Shown: positions 5,306 through 11,284 of the stretch, one piece after another | Layout of the letters: every line of letters starts with the position of its first letter | Position numbering within the stretch: position 1 is the first letter of the stretch | Assembly (NCBI GenBank): GCA_903913365.1 | Contig: CAIWKW010000197.1 | Coordinates: 1-12,591 of the forward strand | From: Candidatus Doudnabacteria bacterium | Lineage (GTDB): Bacteria > Patescibacteriota > Doudnabacteria > UBA920 | Direction of reading: 5' to 3' | DNA: 12,591 bases | Translations under genes and position numbers: made by a program | Notes under the pieces: generated by a model | Databases searched by the model: none | Told to the model about the DNA's origin: nothing | The model's input: the letters and a program-made list of their open reading frames with translations, nothing else

Positions 5306-5560
5306 TTAGCGCATTCTTCTGGTGATGCGGCCTTTTGTTAAATCGTAAGGAGTCATTTCTATTACAACTCTGTCTCCCGGTAAAACTCTTATCATGTTAA
5401 CTCTCATTTTTCCGGCTAAATGCCCAAGTACAGTTTGCCCCGAATCTAACTGGACACGAAAAATAGCATTAGGCAAATTTTCTATAACTTTGCCCTCAAG
5501 TTCAATAGTATCCTTCTTGTTTTGGTTGGACTTCCCTAAGTCTTGATTGCTGGAGATCAA
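5306..5560 (-). CDS. infA: Translation initiation factor IF-1, TTG start
   Basis: An OB-fold factor of 84 residues that occupies the ribosomal A site during initiation. The core DTIELEGKVIENLPNAIFRVQLDSG...LGHLAGKMRVNMIRVLPGDRVVIEMTPYDLTKGRITRRM matches IF-1 throughout; most IF-1 proteins have about 72 residues. The extra N-terminal 11-12 residues (MISSNQDLGKSN) follow from the start: an in-frame TAA lies two codons upstream of the TTG at 5560, and no ATG or GTG occurs before the conserved core, so TTG is the only ordinary start. No good Shine-Dalgarno is seen. A sigma70-like promoter lies 36 bases upstream, giving a leader of about 29 bases and making infA the first gene of the cluster. Confidence 0.95.
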   Translation of the reverse strand: MISSNQDLGKSNQNKKDTIELEGKVIENLPNAIFRVQLDSGQTVLGHLAGKMRVNMIRVLPGDRVVIEMTPYDLTKGRITRRMR

Positions 5561-5595
5561 ATTTTAGCACTTAAAAATTATAATATCTTTGAACT

Positions 5596-5625
5596 ATTCT
5601 AACACAAGATTTAAAACTTTGTCAA
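5596..5625 (-). promoter_or_regulatory. Sigma70-type promoter of the infA-ribosomal cluster
   Basis: On the minus strand a consensus -35 TTGACA (5620-5625), an 18-base spacer and a -10 TAGAAT (5596-5601) are preceded by TGT, an extended -10. The expected start is near 5589, about 29 bases before the infA TTG. This is the best promoter sequence in the window, in keeping with a highly expressed ribosomal cluster. Confidence 0.8.
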
Positions 5626-5626
5626 T

Positions 5627-5663
5627 AAAAAAGCAGCTGCTCCGGGATACTTTAAAATATCCT
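5627..5663 (-). terminator. Weak candidate terminator after the 576-aa gene
   Basis: On the minus strand GGATA-N8-TATCC (5645-5662) is followed by GGAGCAGCTGC and T6 (5627-5632), directly abutting the infA -35 box. AGCAGCTGCT is a perfect 10-bp palindrome but leaves little loop, so the hairpin is poor. The rest of the 180-bp gap holds only a small GGTC-AAA-GACC hairpin (5729-5739) beside the stop codon and AT-rich sequence. Confidence 0.3.
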
Positions 5664-5740
5664 CTTAAATAAGCTATTTTTTAAACATCAAATTATAAAA
5701 CAACCCGCATATCACGGCCAAAACTCTTGGTCAAAGACCT

Positions 5741-7471
5741 TTACTGTACCGGTTGGCTGGAAGCTGTTTGTACTGTAATTTTATTGGAGAATATTGGAAA
5801 GCTTTTTTGCCAATATGGAGCCAAAGTAATTTCCACTTTATCAATTTCCGTACTGTCGCTTAGCATTTGCTGAACATCAGGCTGGCTTTTACCTTTAAAC
5901 TGATTGGGCATATCGGAAATATCCACATTATACACGGCCTGTCCCTGATAATGAGCATCCAAAACAGCAAGCTGGTTATTCATATCAAGACTTTTTGCTT
6001 TGTAGGAAGTTTGGTTAGCTGAAGCGGTAACCAATGATTTATTTGAAGCCAGAGTTTCGCTTATTCTTTGATTGATAATTTTACTTAAATCATCAGCTTT
6101 AAAGGACAAGCCGCTAATTTGCGCCTGTAAGCTTCCCTGGAAATTCGGCGTTTCCGTACCGACGGTATTGTCGGTGGTAAATTTACTCACGGAAATCGAG
6201 TAAGCTCCTTCGGCCAAAACCAAACCCTGGCCATTAAGCTTTTGCCTCACCTCGCTTAAAGCTTCGTCTTGCAGCTGTTTTTGAGACGCCGTAAAATCGT
6301 CCTGGGAAATTATCGAAAGATATCTGGTGGTTCCGCCGGAAATCTCGGTATCGGTTTTGGCGTAAAGTACTTGAGGCTTACTGCCGAACACTTGGTTGGT
6401 TATTTCCATTCGGCTTCCGGCCGGCAAATTATAATCATCGCCGCCGTCAGTGGCAACTATTTGGACGGAATCGCCCAAGCTGCTTTGGTTAACCTCTTTG
6501 GTTTGGGCGTTTAAATAAGTTGTCGGCTTAAGACCAATAACATCGCTCACAAGGCTGTAAGTTTTTCCGGCTATGGTAAAAATAGTTGTGGCAGTTTTTA
6601 AATTTAACGGCAGGCGGGTAAAATTGTAAATTTTTATCGTTCCGGAAGCCTTGTTACCCACCTGTTTTTTTCCCTGACTTTGAAATTTATCGTTTACGTT
6701 TACAGTTTCATCGACTTTGTACGCCGGCATAATAAGTTTATCTGCATCAAAACTGACCGTATTCTCGCTCATGCTAATTTCCATATCTCGCGTGACGCTT
6801 TCGGTTTTCGGATAAATAACAACAGTTGCTTTGGGTAAAACAACAAAAACCAATAACAAAACCAAAACAATTGTTAAACCTAAAATTCCGAAAATAATTT
6901 TGCCGACATGCGATTTGGCCGGCTTTTTGGCCTGAGCATCTTCCTCCTCCAAAGGAAAAATATTGTCGGTTACTACCATTTGCTGCCCTATGCTGTCAAT
7001 TTGGGCGGATTTATGCGGGGTAACGGAAGTGGAAATTTTAGGTTCCGGCATAAAACCGACAAAACTTTTTGGCGTAACGCTTTCTGCCGGCTCTTCAGTA
7101 TTGTCATCTACCCCAGCCAAAGGGCCTTCCTCGGTTTCAATCTCCTCCACGGGCTGTTTTAAAACTGGACTTTTTTGCTGAACTTTAATATCGGAAAACG
7201 CTTTTGATTCATTTTTCTTAGGCAAAAATTTTAAATTAAACCCGGCTTCTTTTGCGTAATTTTGTCCGCGCTCGTCCATTGTCAAAATAAAAATTTCCTT
7301 GCCTATCATATCCACCTGTTTTTTCAGCAACCTTAAATTTATGCTGTCGCTAAGCAAAAAGCAGCGCTTGGGACAAACCAAAACAACCTGAGGAGAACTC
7401 TGGTGGGATAGCCGTGCCATTATTTTTGGCACATCGTCTTCTAAATTTATATAGACACTCGGGATCGGCAT
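5741..7471 (-). CDS. Single-pass membrane protein with baseplate-J-like extracytoplasmic domain
   Basis: 576 residues. Residues 1-80 form an alpha/beta domain (PSVYINLEDDVPKIMARL, VVLVCPKRCFLLSDSINLRLLKKQ, IFILTMDE) that looks like a cytoplasmic Rossmann-type module. Residues 85-185 are acidic and Pro-rich, probably a disordered linker. One membrane helix spans about 191-212 (KIIFGILGLTIVLVLLLVFVV), followed by LPKATVVIYPKTE and a large outer domain with KASGTIKIYN (about 278-287) and many short beta stretches. This arrangement recalls CPR proteins annotated as baseplate J/gp47 family; I name that by recollection of sequence pattern. No catalytic motif is seen, and a surface-assembly or envelope role is only an inference. 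The ATG at 7471 lacks a Shine-Dalgarno; a good promoter lies 34 bases upstream. Confidence 0.75.
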   Translation of the reverse strand: MPIPSVYINLEDDVPKIMARLSHQSSPQVVLVCPKRCFLLSDSINLRLLKKQVDMIGKEIFILTMDERGQNYAKEAGFNLKFLPKKNESKAFSDIKVQQKSPVLKQPVEEIETEEGPLAGVDDNTEEPAESVTPKSFVGFMPEPKISTSVTPHKSAQIDSIGQQMVVTDNIFPLEEEDAQAKKPAKSHVGKIIFGILGLTIVLVLLLVFVVLPKATVVIYPKTESVTRDMEISMSENTVSFDADKLIMPAYKVDETVNVNDKFQSQGKKQVGNKASGTIKIYNFTRLPLNLKTATTIFTIAGKTYSLVSDVIGLKPTTYLNAQTKEVNQSSLGDSVQIVATDGGDDYNLPAGSRMEITNQVFGSKPQVLYAKTDTEISGGTTRYLSIISQDDFTASQKQLQDEALSEVRQKLNGQGLVLAEGAYSISVSKFTTDNTVGTETPNFQGSLQAQISGLSFKADDLSKIINQRISETLASNKSLVTASANQTSYKAKSLDMNNQLAVLDAHYQGQAVYNVDISDMPNQFKGKSQPDVQQMLSDSTEIDKVEITLAPYWQKSFPIFSNKITVQTASSQPVQ

Positions 7472-7504
7472 TGGTGAAATGAACAGGTAAATCTACTTAA
7501 CCTT

Positions 7505-7533
7505 ATTGTATGCCAAATTAAAAGCTTTTTCAA
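7505..7533 (-). promoter_or_regulatory. Sigma70-type promoter of the 576-aa membrane protein gene
   Basis: On the minus strand TTGAAA (7528-7533), a 17-base spacer and TACAAT (7505-7510) give five of six matches in each box at ideal spacing. The expected start is near 7498, with a leader of about 27 bases. The inverted repeat TATGCC/GGCATA (7509-7514, 7538-7543) brackets the element and could be an operator, although its arms are short. Confidence 0.65.
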
Positions 7534-7550
7534 CTCCGGCATAAAAAGGC

Positions 7551-7661
7551 CTAATTTCTAATTAACCTAATTATTCTAAATAAATCCCAATTTTTCAATG
7601 TCAAATTTAGACATTTAGTCATTAGGCATTATTTAGGTCAATTAGATATTAAAATAATTAG
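7551..7661. repeat. AT-rich imperfect inverted repeat of CTAATT units, pgi/576-aa gene spacer
   Basis: Two 33-base arms (7551-7583 and 7629-7661) are reverse complements at about 22 positions and share CTAAATAA and several CTAATT units. An inner TGTC-AAATTTA-GACA hairpin (7599-7613) sits between them. The plan matches the ribosomal spacer hairpins with a different repeated word. It begins just downstream of the pgi stop codon in the direction of transcription, so it may act as the pgi 3' structure. With only A and T complexity, chance contributes more here. Confidence 0.5.
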
Positions 7662-7667
7662 ACTAAT

Positions 7668-8834
7668 TTACAATAATCCTTTAAACTCCAGCCTCTTGTT
7701 AAAACTAATCTTCTTGCTGTTTTCCACCTGGGGCTGGTCAAAAGGATCCACGTTGCGAAGAACGGAAGAATATACGGCATAGAGCTGCCAAAAAGCGACC
7801 AGGCCGCCAATTTCAGCCGGGGAAAAATTGGAAATTTCCAAATGCGCCAAAGGTATGCTGTTTATTCTCGCGTCGTCCATGGTGGCCAAAAGTTCAAACT
7901 CCAAAGATTTTTCCAACGGAATTTTATTGATATCAAACAGGGCGTGGCCTTTAAGCTGCACGCTATGGACCTGGGCAGGAAATTCGTTAACCGTTGGATG
8001 TTCAAAACCGCCGGAAGAAACAAAAAATCCACAAATATTTTTTCTTCCGCCAAAAAATCTTTGGTTGGTGTGATGCTGGCTTTCCGGAGCTTCGTGCGCA
8101 AAATAAGTTTGTCCAACTCCCCCTTTGCCAAAACTTTCATGGCAAAGCTGAACTATTACATTGCTCATGGGGAACAGATTGTGGGCGTAAAACGGCATAA
8201 AAACATCCACAAAACCTTTTTGCTCCAGCTGAAAAAATACCGAAGCCGCTTTCCAGGCCAAATTTTCTTTACCATATAATTCGTAAAACTTTTGTGCTCC
8301 TTCGTACAATCCCTTTACATCCAAACCCGCCAAAGCCGCGGGCACCAAAGCCACTTCGGTCAGTCCGGTATACCTTCCGCCAATAGTTGGATGCAAAATA
8401 ATTTTTGCGCCAATTTTTTCTCCAAGCGCGCGTAGCGAACTGGACTTGCCGGTAATAATCAGCATTGGGAAATTAATAAACGGCATCATCATTTCTATTT
8501 GAGTAACGGTTTCGCCGGATTTACTTACGGAAACAACCAAAGTATCTTTGGGATTTAAAGCTTGCTTAAGTTCAAAAATATAATCGGGATCCACCGTGCT
8601 CAAAAAATACAGCTGCTTTTTTGCCTGATATTTTAAAGCATTATAAAAACCATAAATACTGGTAATGCTGCCGCCATGGCCAATAACCAAAATATTTTTA
8701 TACTGCTTATATTCTTCTTTAAGCTTTTCCATCAATTCAAAATCGGGTTTGTATTTTACAAACTCGGGTGTTTCCGGTAGTTTAATACTCTCGATTCCAA
8801 TCGGTGTTGGACAGTTAAAAAATTCCAGTTTCAT
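7668..8834 (-). CDS. pgi: Glucose-6-phosphate isomerase, compact form
   Basis: A cytoplasmic glycolytic enzyme interconverting glucose 6-phosphate and fructose 6-phosphate. At 388 residues it is shorter than typical bacterial forms (about 450-550), mainly at the N-terminus. Family signs in order: HGGSIT (53-58) and SVSKSGETVTQ (102-112), which bind sugar phosphate in the first SIS domain; GGRYTGLTEVALVPAAL (152-168); CHESFGKGG (231-239), holding the catalytic-type glutamate; ESQHHTNQRFFGG (251-263), holding the candidate catalytic histidine; and PFDQPQVENSKK (364-375) with the conserved C-terminal lysine. The ATG at 8834 has no Shine-Dalgarno and lies 5 bases from the inverted-repeat cassette that separates it from alaS. 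A bifunctional phosphoglucose/phosphomannose isomerase is an alternative, but the PFDQP tail favours Pgi. Confidence 0.92.
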   Translation of the reverse strand: MKLEFFNCPTPIGIESIKLPETPEFVKYKPDFELMEKLKEEYKQYKNILVIGHGGSITSIYGFYNALKYQAKKQLYFLSTVDPDYIFELKQALNPKDTLVVSVSKSGETVTQIEMMMPFINFPMLIITGKSSSLRALGEKIGAKIILHPTIGGRYTGLTEVALVPAALAGLDVKGLYEGAQKFYELYGKENLAWKAASVFFQLEQKGFVDVFMPFYAHNLFPMSNVIVQLCHESFGKGGVGQTYFAHEAPESQHHTNQRFFGGRKNICGFFVSSGGFEHPTVNEFPAQVHSVQLKGHALFDINKIPLEKSLEFELLATMDDARINSIPLAHLEISNFSPAEIGGLVAFWQLYAVYSSVLRNVDPFDQPQVENSKKISFNKRLEFKGLL

Positions 8835-8839
8835 ATGTT

Positions 8840-8870
8840 TAGCTTGTAGGAGTTAGTTTGTAGCTTGTAG
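8840..8870. repeat. Left inverted repeat of the four-helix-bundle cassette
   Basis: TAGCTTGTAG, 11 bases (GAGTTAGTTTG), TAGCTTGTAG. The inner part overlaps the last codons and TAA stop of the four-helix-bundle gene, so the protein's C-terminal residues (LQATN) are encoded by the repeat. Confidence 0.85.
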
Positions 8871-9218
8871 GTTAAAAATCATTTTGTTTAACATTTTCAT
8901 TACTTCCAATAATAATGAATCAATTTTTGAAAAATCCAAACCTCTTCCGAATGGCAAGCGTTTTACAATTTCTACTTGAGTTTCCAATTCCGAACCTGAA
9001 CCGAACGAAATAGTAAGAAAATGACAAAAATCTTTGCGACTGTTCCTTCTTCTACCTTCGGCAATATTTGAAGGAATTGAAACTGCGCATCTACGCATTT
9101 GAGAAGTCAGCCCATAAATTTCGGCTTTTGGAAACTGCTCTGTTATTGCATATACTAACACTACTAAATCCATAGCTTTTTGCCAAACAATCAAATTTTT
9201 GTAACTTTCTATTGGCAT
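8853..9218 (-). CDS. Four-helix-bundle protein (23S rRNA intervening-sequence/S23 family)
   Basis: 121 residues. The family pattern is clear: YKNLIVWQKAMDLVVLVY (6-23), FPKAEIYGLTSQMRRCAVSIPSNIAEG (29-55), then GSELETQVEIVKR in the third helix. Relatives are encoded inside 23S rRNA intervening sequences or stand alone in many genomes; their biochemical function is not established. Here the gene stands alone between alaS and pgi, bracketed by inverted repeats, a striking parallel to rRNA intervening sequences, which are also bounded by complementary arms. The ATG at 9218 has a fair ribosome binding site (GGGAG, four bases upstream). No reverse transcriptase or template repeat is present, so it is not evidently the Avd accessory protein of a diversity-generating retroelement. 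Confidence 0.92.
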   Translation of the reverse strand: MPIESYKNLIVWQKAMDLVVLVYAITEQFPKAEIYGLTSQMRRCAVSIPSNIAEGRRRNSRKDFCHFLTISFGSGSELETQVEIVKRLPFGRGLDFSKIDSLLLEVMKMLNKMIFNLQATN

Positions 9219-9229
9219 CTTGCTCCCTT

Positions 9230-9260
9230 CTACAAGCTATCTCCTACCAGCTACAAGCTA
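9230..9260. repeat. Right inverted repeat of the four-helix-bundle cassette
   Basis: CTACAAGCTA, 11 bases (TCTCCTACCAG), CTACAAGCTA: the same pair of 10-mers as on the left, inverted, with the same 21-bp period. The last three bases supply the alaS TAG stop codon. The 11-base middles differ, but a shifted alignment around GTAGGAG(A/T)TAG also matches the left arm well (about 16 of 19). Confidence 0.85.
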
Positions 9261-11183
9261 TTCTACCGTAGCTTTAATTCTACGGACGCCTGCGCTACTG
9301 GCTTCTTCTTTTTGAATTTTAAATTTACCGATAACCCCCGTGTGCTCCACGTGCGGGCCGCCGCAAAATTCCCGGCTGATTATTTCGTCTGTTTTTGGGT
9401 CGTAAACAGAATAGACGGAAACCGTGTCCGCATACTTTTCACCAAACACACCAATGGCGTTTAATTTCCTGGCTTCTTCGTATGGTAAAATTTCTTTTTT
9501 TACCGGCAAATCGCGGCTAACCCAGCCGTTAACCAATTCTTCCACTTTGGCTTTTTCCTCGTCCGTCATTTTGGCATTGTGCGTAAAATCAAAGCGGGTG
9601 CGTTCTTCCGTAATATTGCTCCCCTTTTGCCAAACTTCCGGCCCCAGTACTTGTCTTAACGCTGCATTCATCAAATGTGTTGCAGTATGCAGGCGGACAA
9701 TTTTGTCGCTGTGGCTGGCCAGCCCGCCCTTAAACTGCCCGGCGCTGGCGGTTCTGGATAATTCCTGATGCTTTTTGAATTCAGATTCAAATTCAGTTTT
9801 GTCTATATTTTGCCCGAATACTTCAGCGAGTTCTTTGGTTAGCTCCCATGGAAAACCAAAGGTCTGATATAAATCAAAAGCGTCTTTTCCTGTTAAAACT
9901 CCAACCACCTCCCCCTCGCTTCGCTCGGGTACTCCTCCTTGAAAAGGAGGAGAACTCCGCAGGTTATCCTTTGACAACTGCGGAGCGTCCCCTCCTGACA
10001 AGGAGGGGTGGCCGCCGAAGACGGACGGGGTGGTTGGAGATTGATTATTTTTCAATATTTTTTCAAATTCCTTCAGTCCCTTCTCAAGTGTTGCTTCAAA
10101 CTTTTTCTGCTCTGCCAAAATTACCGCGAAAGTCTTTTCTGAGTTTGCAGCCATGTCCGGATACGCTTCCGCGTAAGTTGTCACAACCTTTCCAATCAAC
10201 GCTTCCAGCCAATGGAATTTTAGATTCAAAAGCCTTCCCATAACCATGGCACGCCGAAGCAAGCGGCGCAGAACATAACCGCGGTCTTTGTTCGAAGGTT
10301 CAACGCCGTCATTAACAATAAAAACCGAAGCGCGGATATGGTCCACAATAATTCTCGCTTTTTTTACTTCATCGTTGGACATTATTTCCTGATCAAGTTC
10401 CAAAACCTGGAACATCGGGTCAAACAGCTCGGTATCATAAACCGACTTTTGGCCGTTTAAAACCGTTAAAGTCCTGTCCAGGCCCATGCCCGTATCCACG
10501 TTAGGTTTTTTTAAAGGAACAAGCTTCCCATCGGCCTGTTTTTCAAACTGCATAAACACGTTATTCCAAATTTCCACCCAGCGCTTGTCGTTTTTTGTTT
10601 CTTGAAAATTTGCCGGAACCGGGGTACCGTCGTCTATCCAATAAAACATTTCCGTATCGGGACCGCACGGTCCTGTTGTGCCCGCAATCCACCAGTTGTC
10701 TTCTTTCGGCAAATAAGCAATCCGCTCTTTGGCTACGCCCAACTCTTTCCAAAGGCCAGCAGCTTCCTCGTCGCGCGGCGCATCGTCGTCTCCGGCAAAA
10801 ACCGAAAAGGCCAAACGCTGAAGCGGGATATTTAAATATTCTTTGGACGTTAAAAATTCAAAGCTCCAAGCAATTGCTTCCTTTTTAAAATAATCTCCAA
10901 AACTCCAATTGCCGAGCATCTCAAAAAAGGTAAGATGCGTGTTGTCGCCAACCTCGTCAATGTCGCCGGTGCGAATGCATTTTTGAACGTCGGCAACGCG
11001 CGTACCTCCGGGATGCTGCTGCCCCAAAAGATATGGCACCAAGGGATGCATTCCCGCGGTTGTAAACAAAACCGAAGAATCATTTTCCGGCACCAAAGAC
11101 GCCGAAGGGATTATAGTATGCCCTTTACTTTGGAAAAACGTCAGGTATTTATTTCTAAGTTCTTGTGCTGTAATATTAGGCAT
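9258..11183 (-). CDS. alaS: Alanyl-tRNA synthetase without C-Ala domain, with in-frame palindrome insert
   Basis: Charges tRNA-Ala. 641 residues against about 870 in E. coli. Class II catalytic core: RNKYLTFFQSKGH, TTAGMHPLVPYLLG, KCIRTGDIDEVG (68-79), EIWNNVFMQFEK and NVDTGMGLDR. tRNA-recognition helices run through about residue 380, followed by DAFDLYQTFGFPWELTKE (434-451). The editing site is complete in its four metal ligands: HTATH (499-503) and CGGPH (607-611), where most families have CGGTH. The protein ends directly after RRIKATVE, so the coiled coil and C-Ala domain are missing, a form I associate with CPR lineages. Residues 382-429 (Ser/Pro/Gly-rich, FGGHPSLSGG...PERSEGEVVG) are encoded by a 141-bp palindromic element; removing it restores KNNQF-LTGKDAFDLY, a normal-looking sequence. 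The ATG at 11183 has no Shine-Dalgarno. The stop is TAG inside the cassette repeat. Confidence 0.96.
   Translation of the reverse strand: MPNITAQELRNKYLTFFQSKGHTIIPSASLVPENDSSVLFTTAGMHPLVPYLLGQQHPGGTRVADVQKCIRTGDIDEVGDNTHLTFFEMLGNWSFGDYFKKEAIAWSFEFLTSKEYLNIPLQRLAFSVFAGDDDAPRDEEAAGLWKELGVAKERIAYLPKEDNWWIAGTTGPCGPDTEMFYWIDDGTPVPANFQETKNDKRWVEIWNNVFMQFEKQADGKLVPLKKPNVDTGMGLDRTLTVLNGQKSVYDTELFDPMFQVLELDQEIMSNDEVKKARIIVDHIRASVFIVNDGVEPSNKDRGYVLRRLLRRAMVMGRLLNLKFHWLEALIGKVVTTYAEAYPDMAANSEKTFAVILAEQKKFEATLEKGLKEFEKILKNNQSPTTPSVFGGHPSLSGGDAPQLSKDNLRSSPPFQGGVPERSEGEVVGVLTGKDAFDLYQTFGFPWELTKELAEVFGQNIDKTEFESEFKKHQELSRTASAGQFKGGLASHSDKIVRLHTATHLMNAALRQVLGPEVWQKGSNITEERTRFDFTHNAKMTDEEKAKVEELVNGWVSRDLPVKKEILPYEEARKLNAIGVFGEKYADTVSVYSVYDPKTDEIISREFCGGPHVEHTGVIGKFKIQKEEASSAGVRRIKATVE
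9899..10039. mobile_element. 141-bp composite palindromic element inserted in frame in alaS
   Basis: The ends are 11-bp perfect inverted repeats, CTCCAACCACC (9899-9909) and GGTGGTTGGAG (10029-10039). Inside are three further perfect hairpins: CTCCTCCTT/AAGGAGGAG (9932-9940, 9944-9952), CTCCGCAG/CTGCGGAG (9955-9962, 9978-9985) and CCCCTCCT/AGGAGGGG (9989-9996, 10001-10008). The length, 141 = 47 x 3, keeps the alaS frame, and the translated strand has no stop. It is GC-rich compared with its surroundings. No transposase is encoded, so if mobile it would be non-autonomous. The peptide it encodes resembles translated repeat sequence that I recall from other environmental proteins (unchecked). 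Confidence 0.85.
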
Positions 11184-11187
11184 AAAG

Positions 11188-11284
11188 ATATTAAATAAAA
11201 TTTTAAAATTAAGTAAAATTGAACATAAATAACTGCAGTAAATTTTATTTAATTTTACTTATTTTTATTTAATTTTGTTCAATT
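11188..11284. repeat. AT-rich imperfect hairpin, alaS/protease spacer
   Basis: AAGTAAAATT (11211-11220) pairs perfectly with AATTTTACTT (11251-11260), and AATTGAAC (11217-11224) with GTTCAATT (11277-11284). More degenerate ATTAAATAAAATT units lie on both sides, around a central CTGCAG. The sequence fills the whole 99-bp spacer between the protease stop and the alaS start, and its right end overlaps the protease stop codon. Same plan as the other spacers, but A/T-only words make chance pairing easier. Confidence 0.5.

Larger units (their letters stand above)
8840..9260. mobile_element. Putative cassette: four-helix-bundle gene between inverted 31-bp repeats
   Basis: Both ends carry two copies of the 10-mer TAGCTTGTAG spaced exactly 21 bp apart. 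On the left they lie at 8840-8849 and 8861-8870. On the right, in opposite orientation, they lie at 9230-9239 and 9251-9260. The region between is almost entirely one gene. The outer edges fall on the alaS stop codon (TAG is the first three bases of the right terminal 10-mer) and 5 bases from the pgi start. This looks like an inserted unit, but no transposase and no target duplication are visible, so mobility is an inference. Confidence 0.6.

Noticed and set aside
7842..8279. 145-residue plus-strand ORF inside pgi
   Set aside because: It is antisense to a well-conserved enzyme, with no family pattern and no promoter or ribosome binding site.
8853..9218. Four-helix-bundle protein as the Avd component of a diversity-generating retroelement
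   Set aside because: No reverse transcriptase, template repeat or variable repeat is present in the window; the stand-alone intervening-sequence type fits better.
9848..10243. 131-residue plus-strand ORF across the alaS palindromic element
   Set aside because: It runs antisense to alaS and is open mainly because the GC-rich repeat lacks stops; no recognisable protein.
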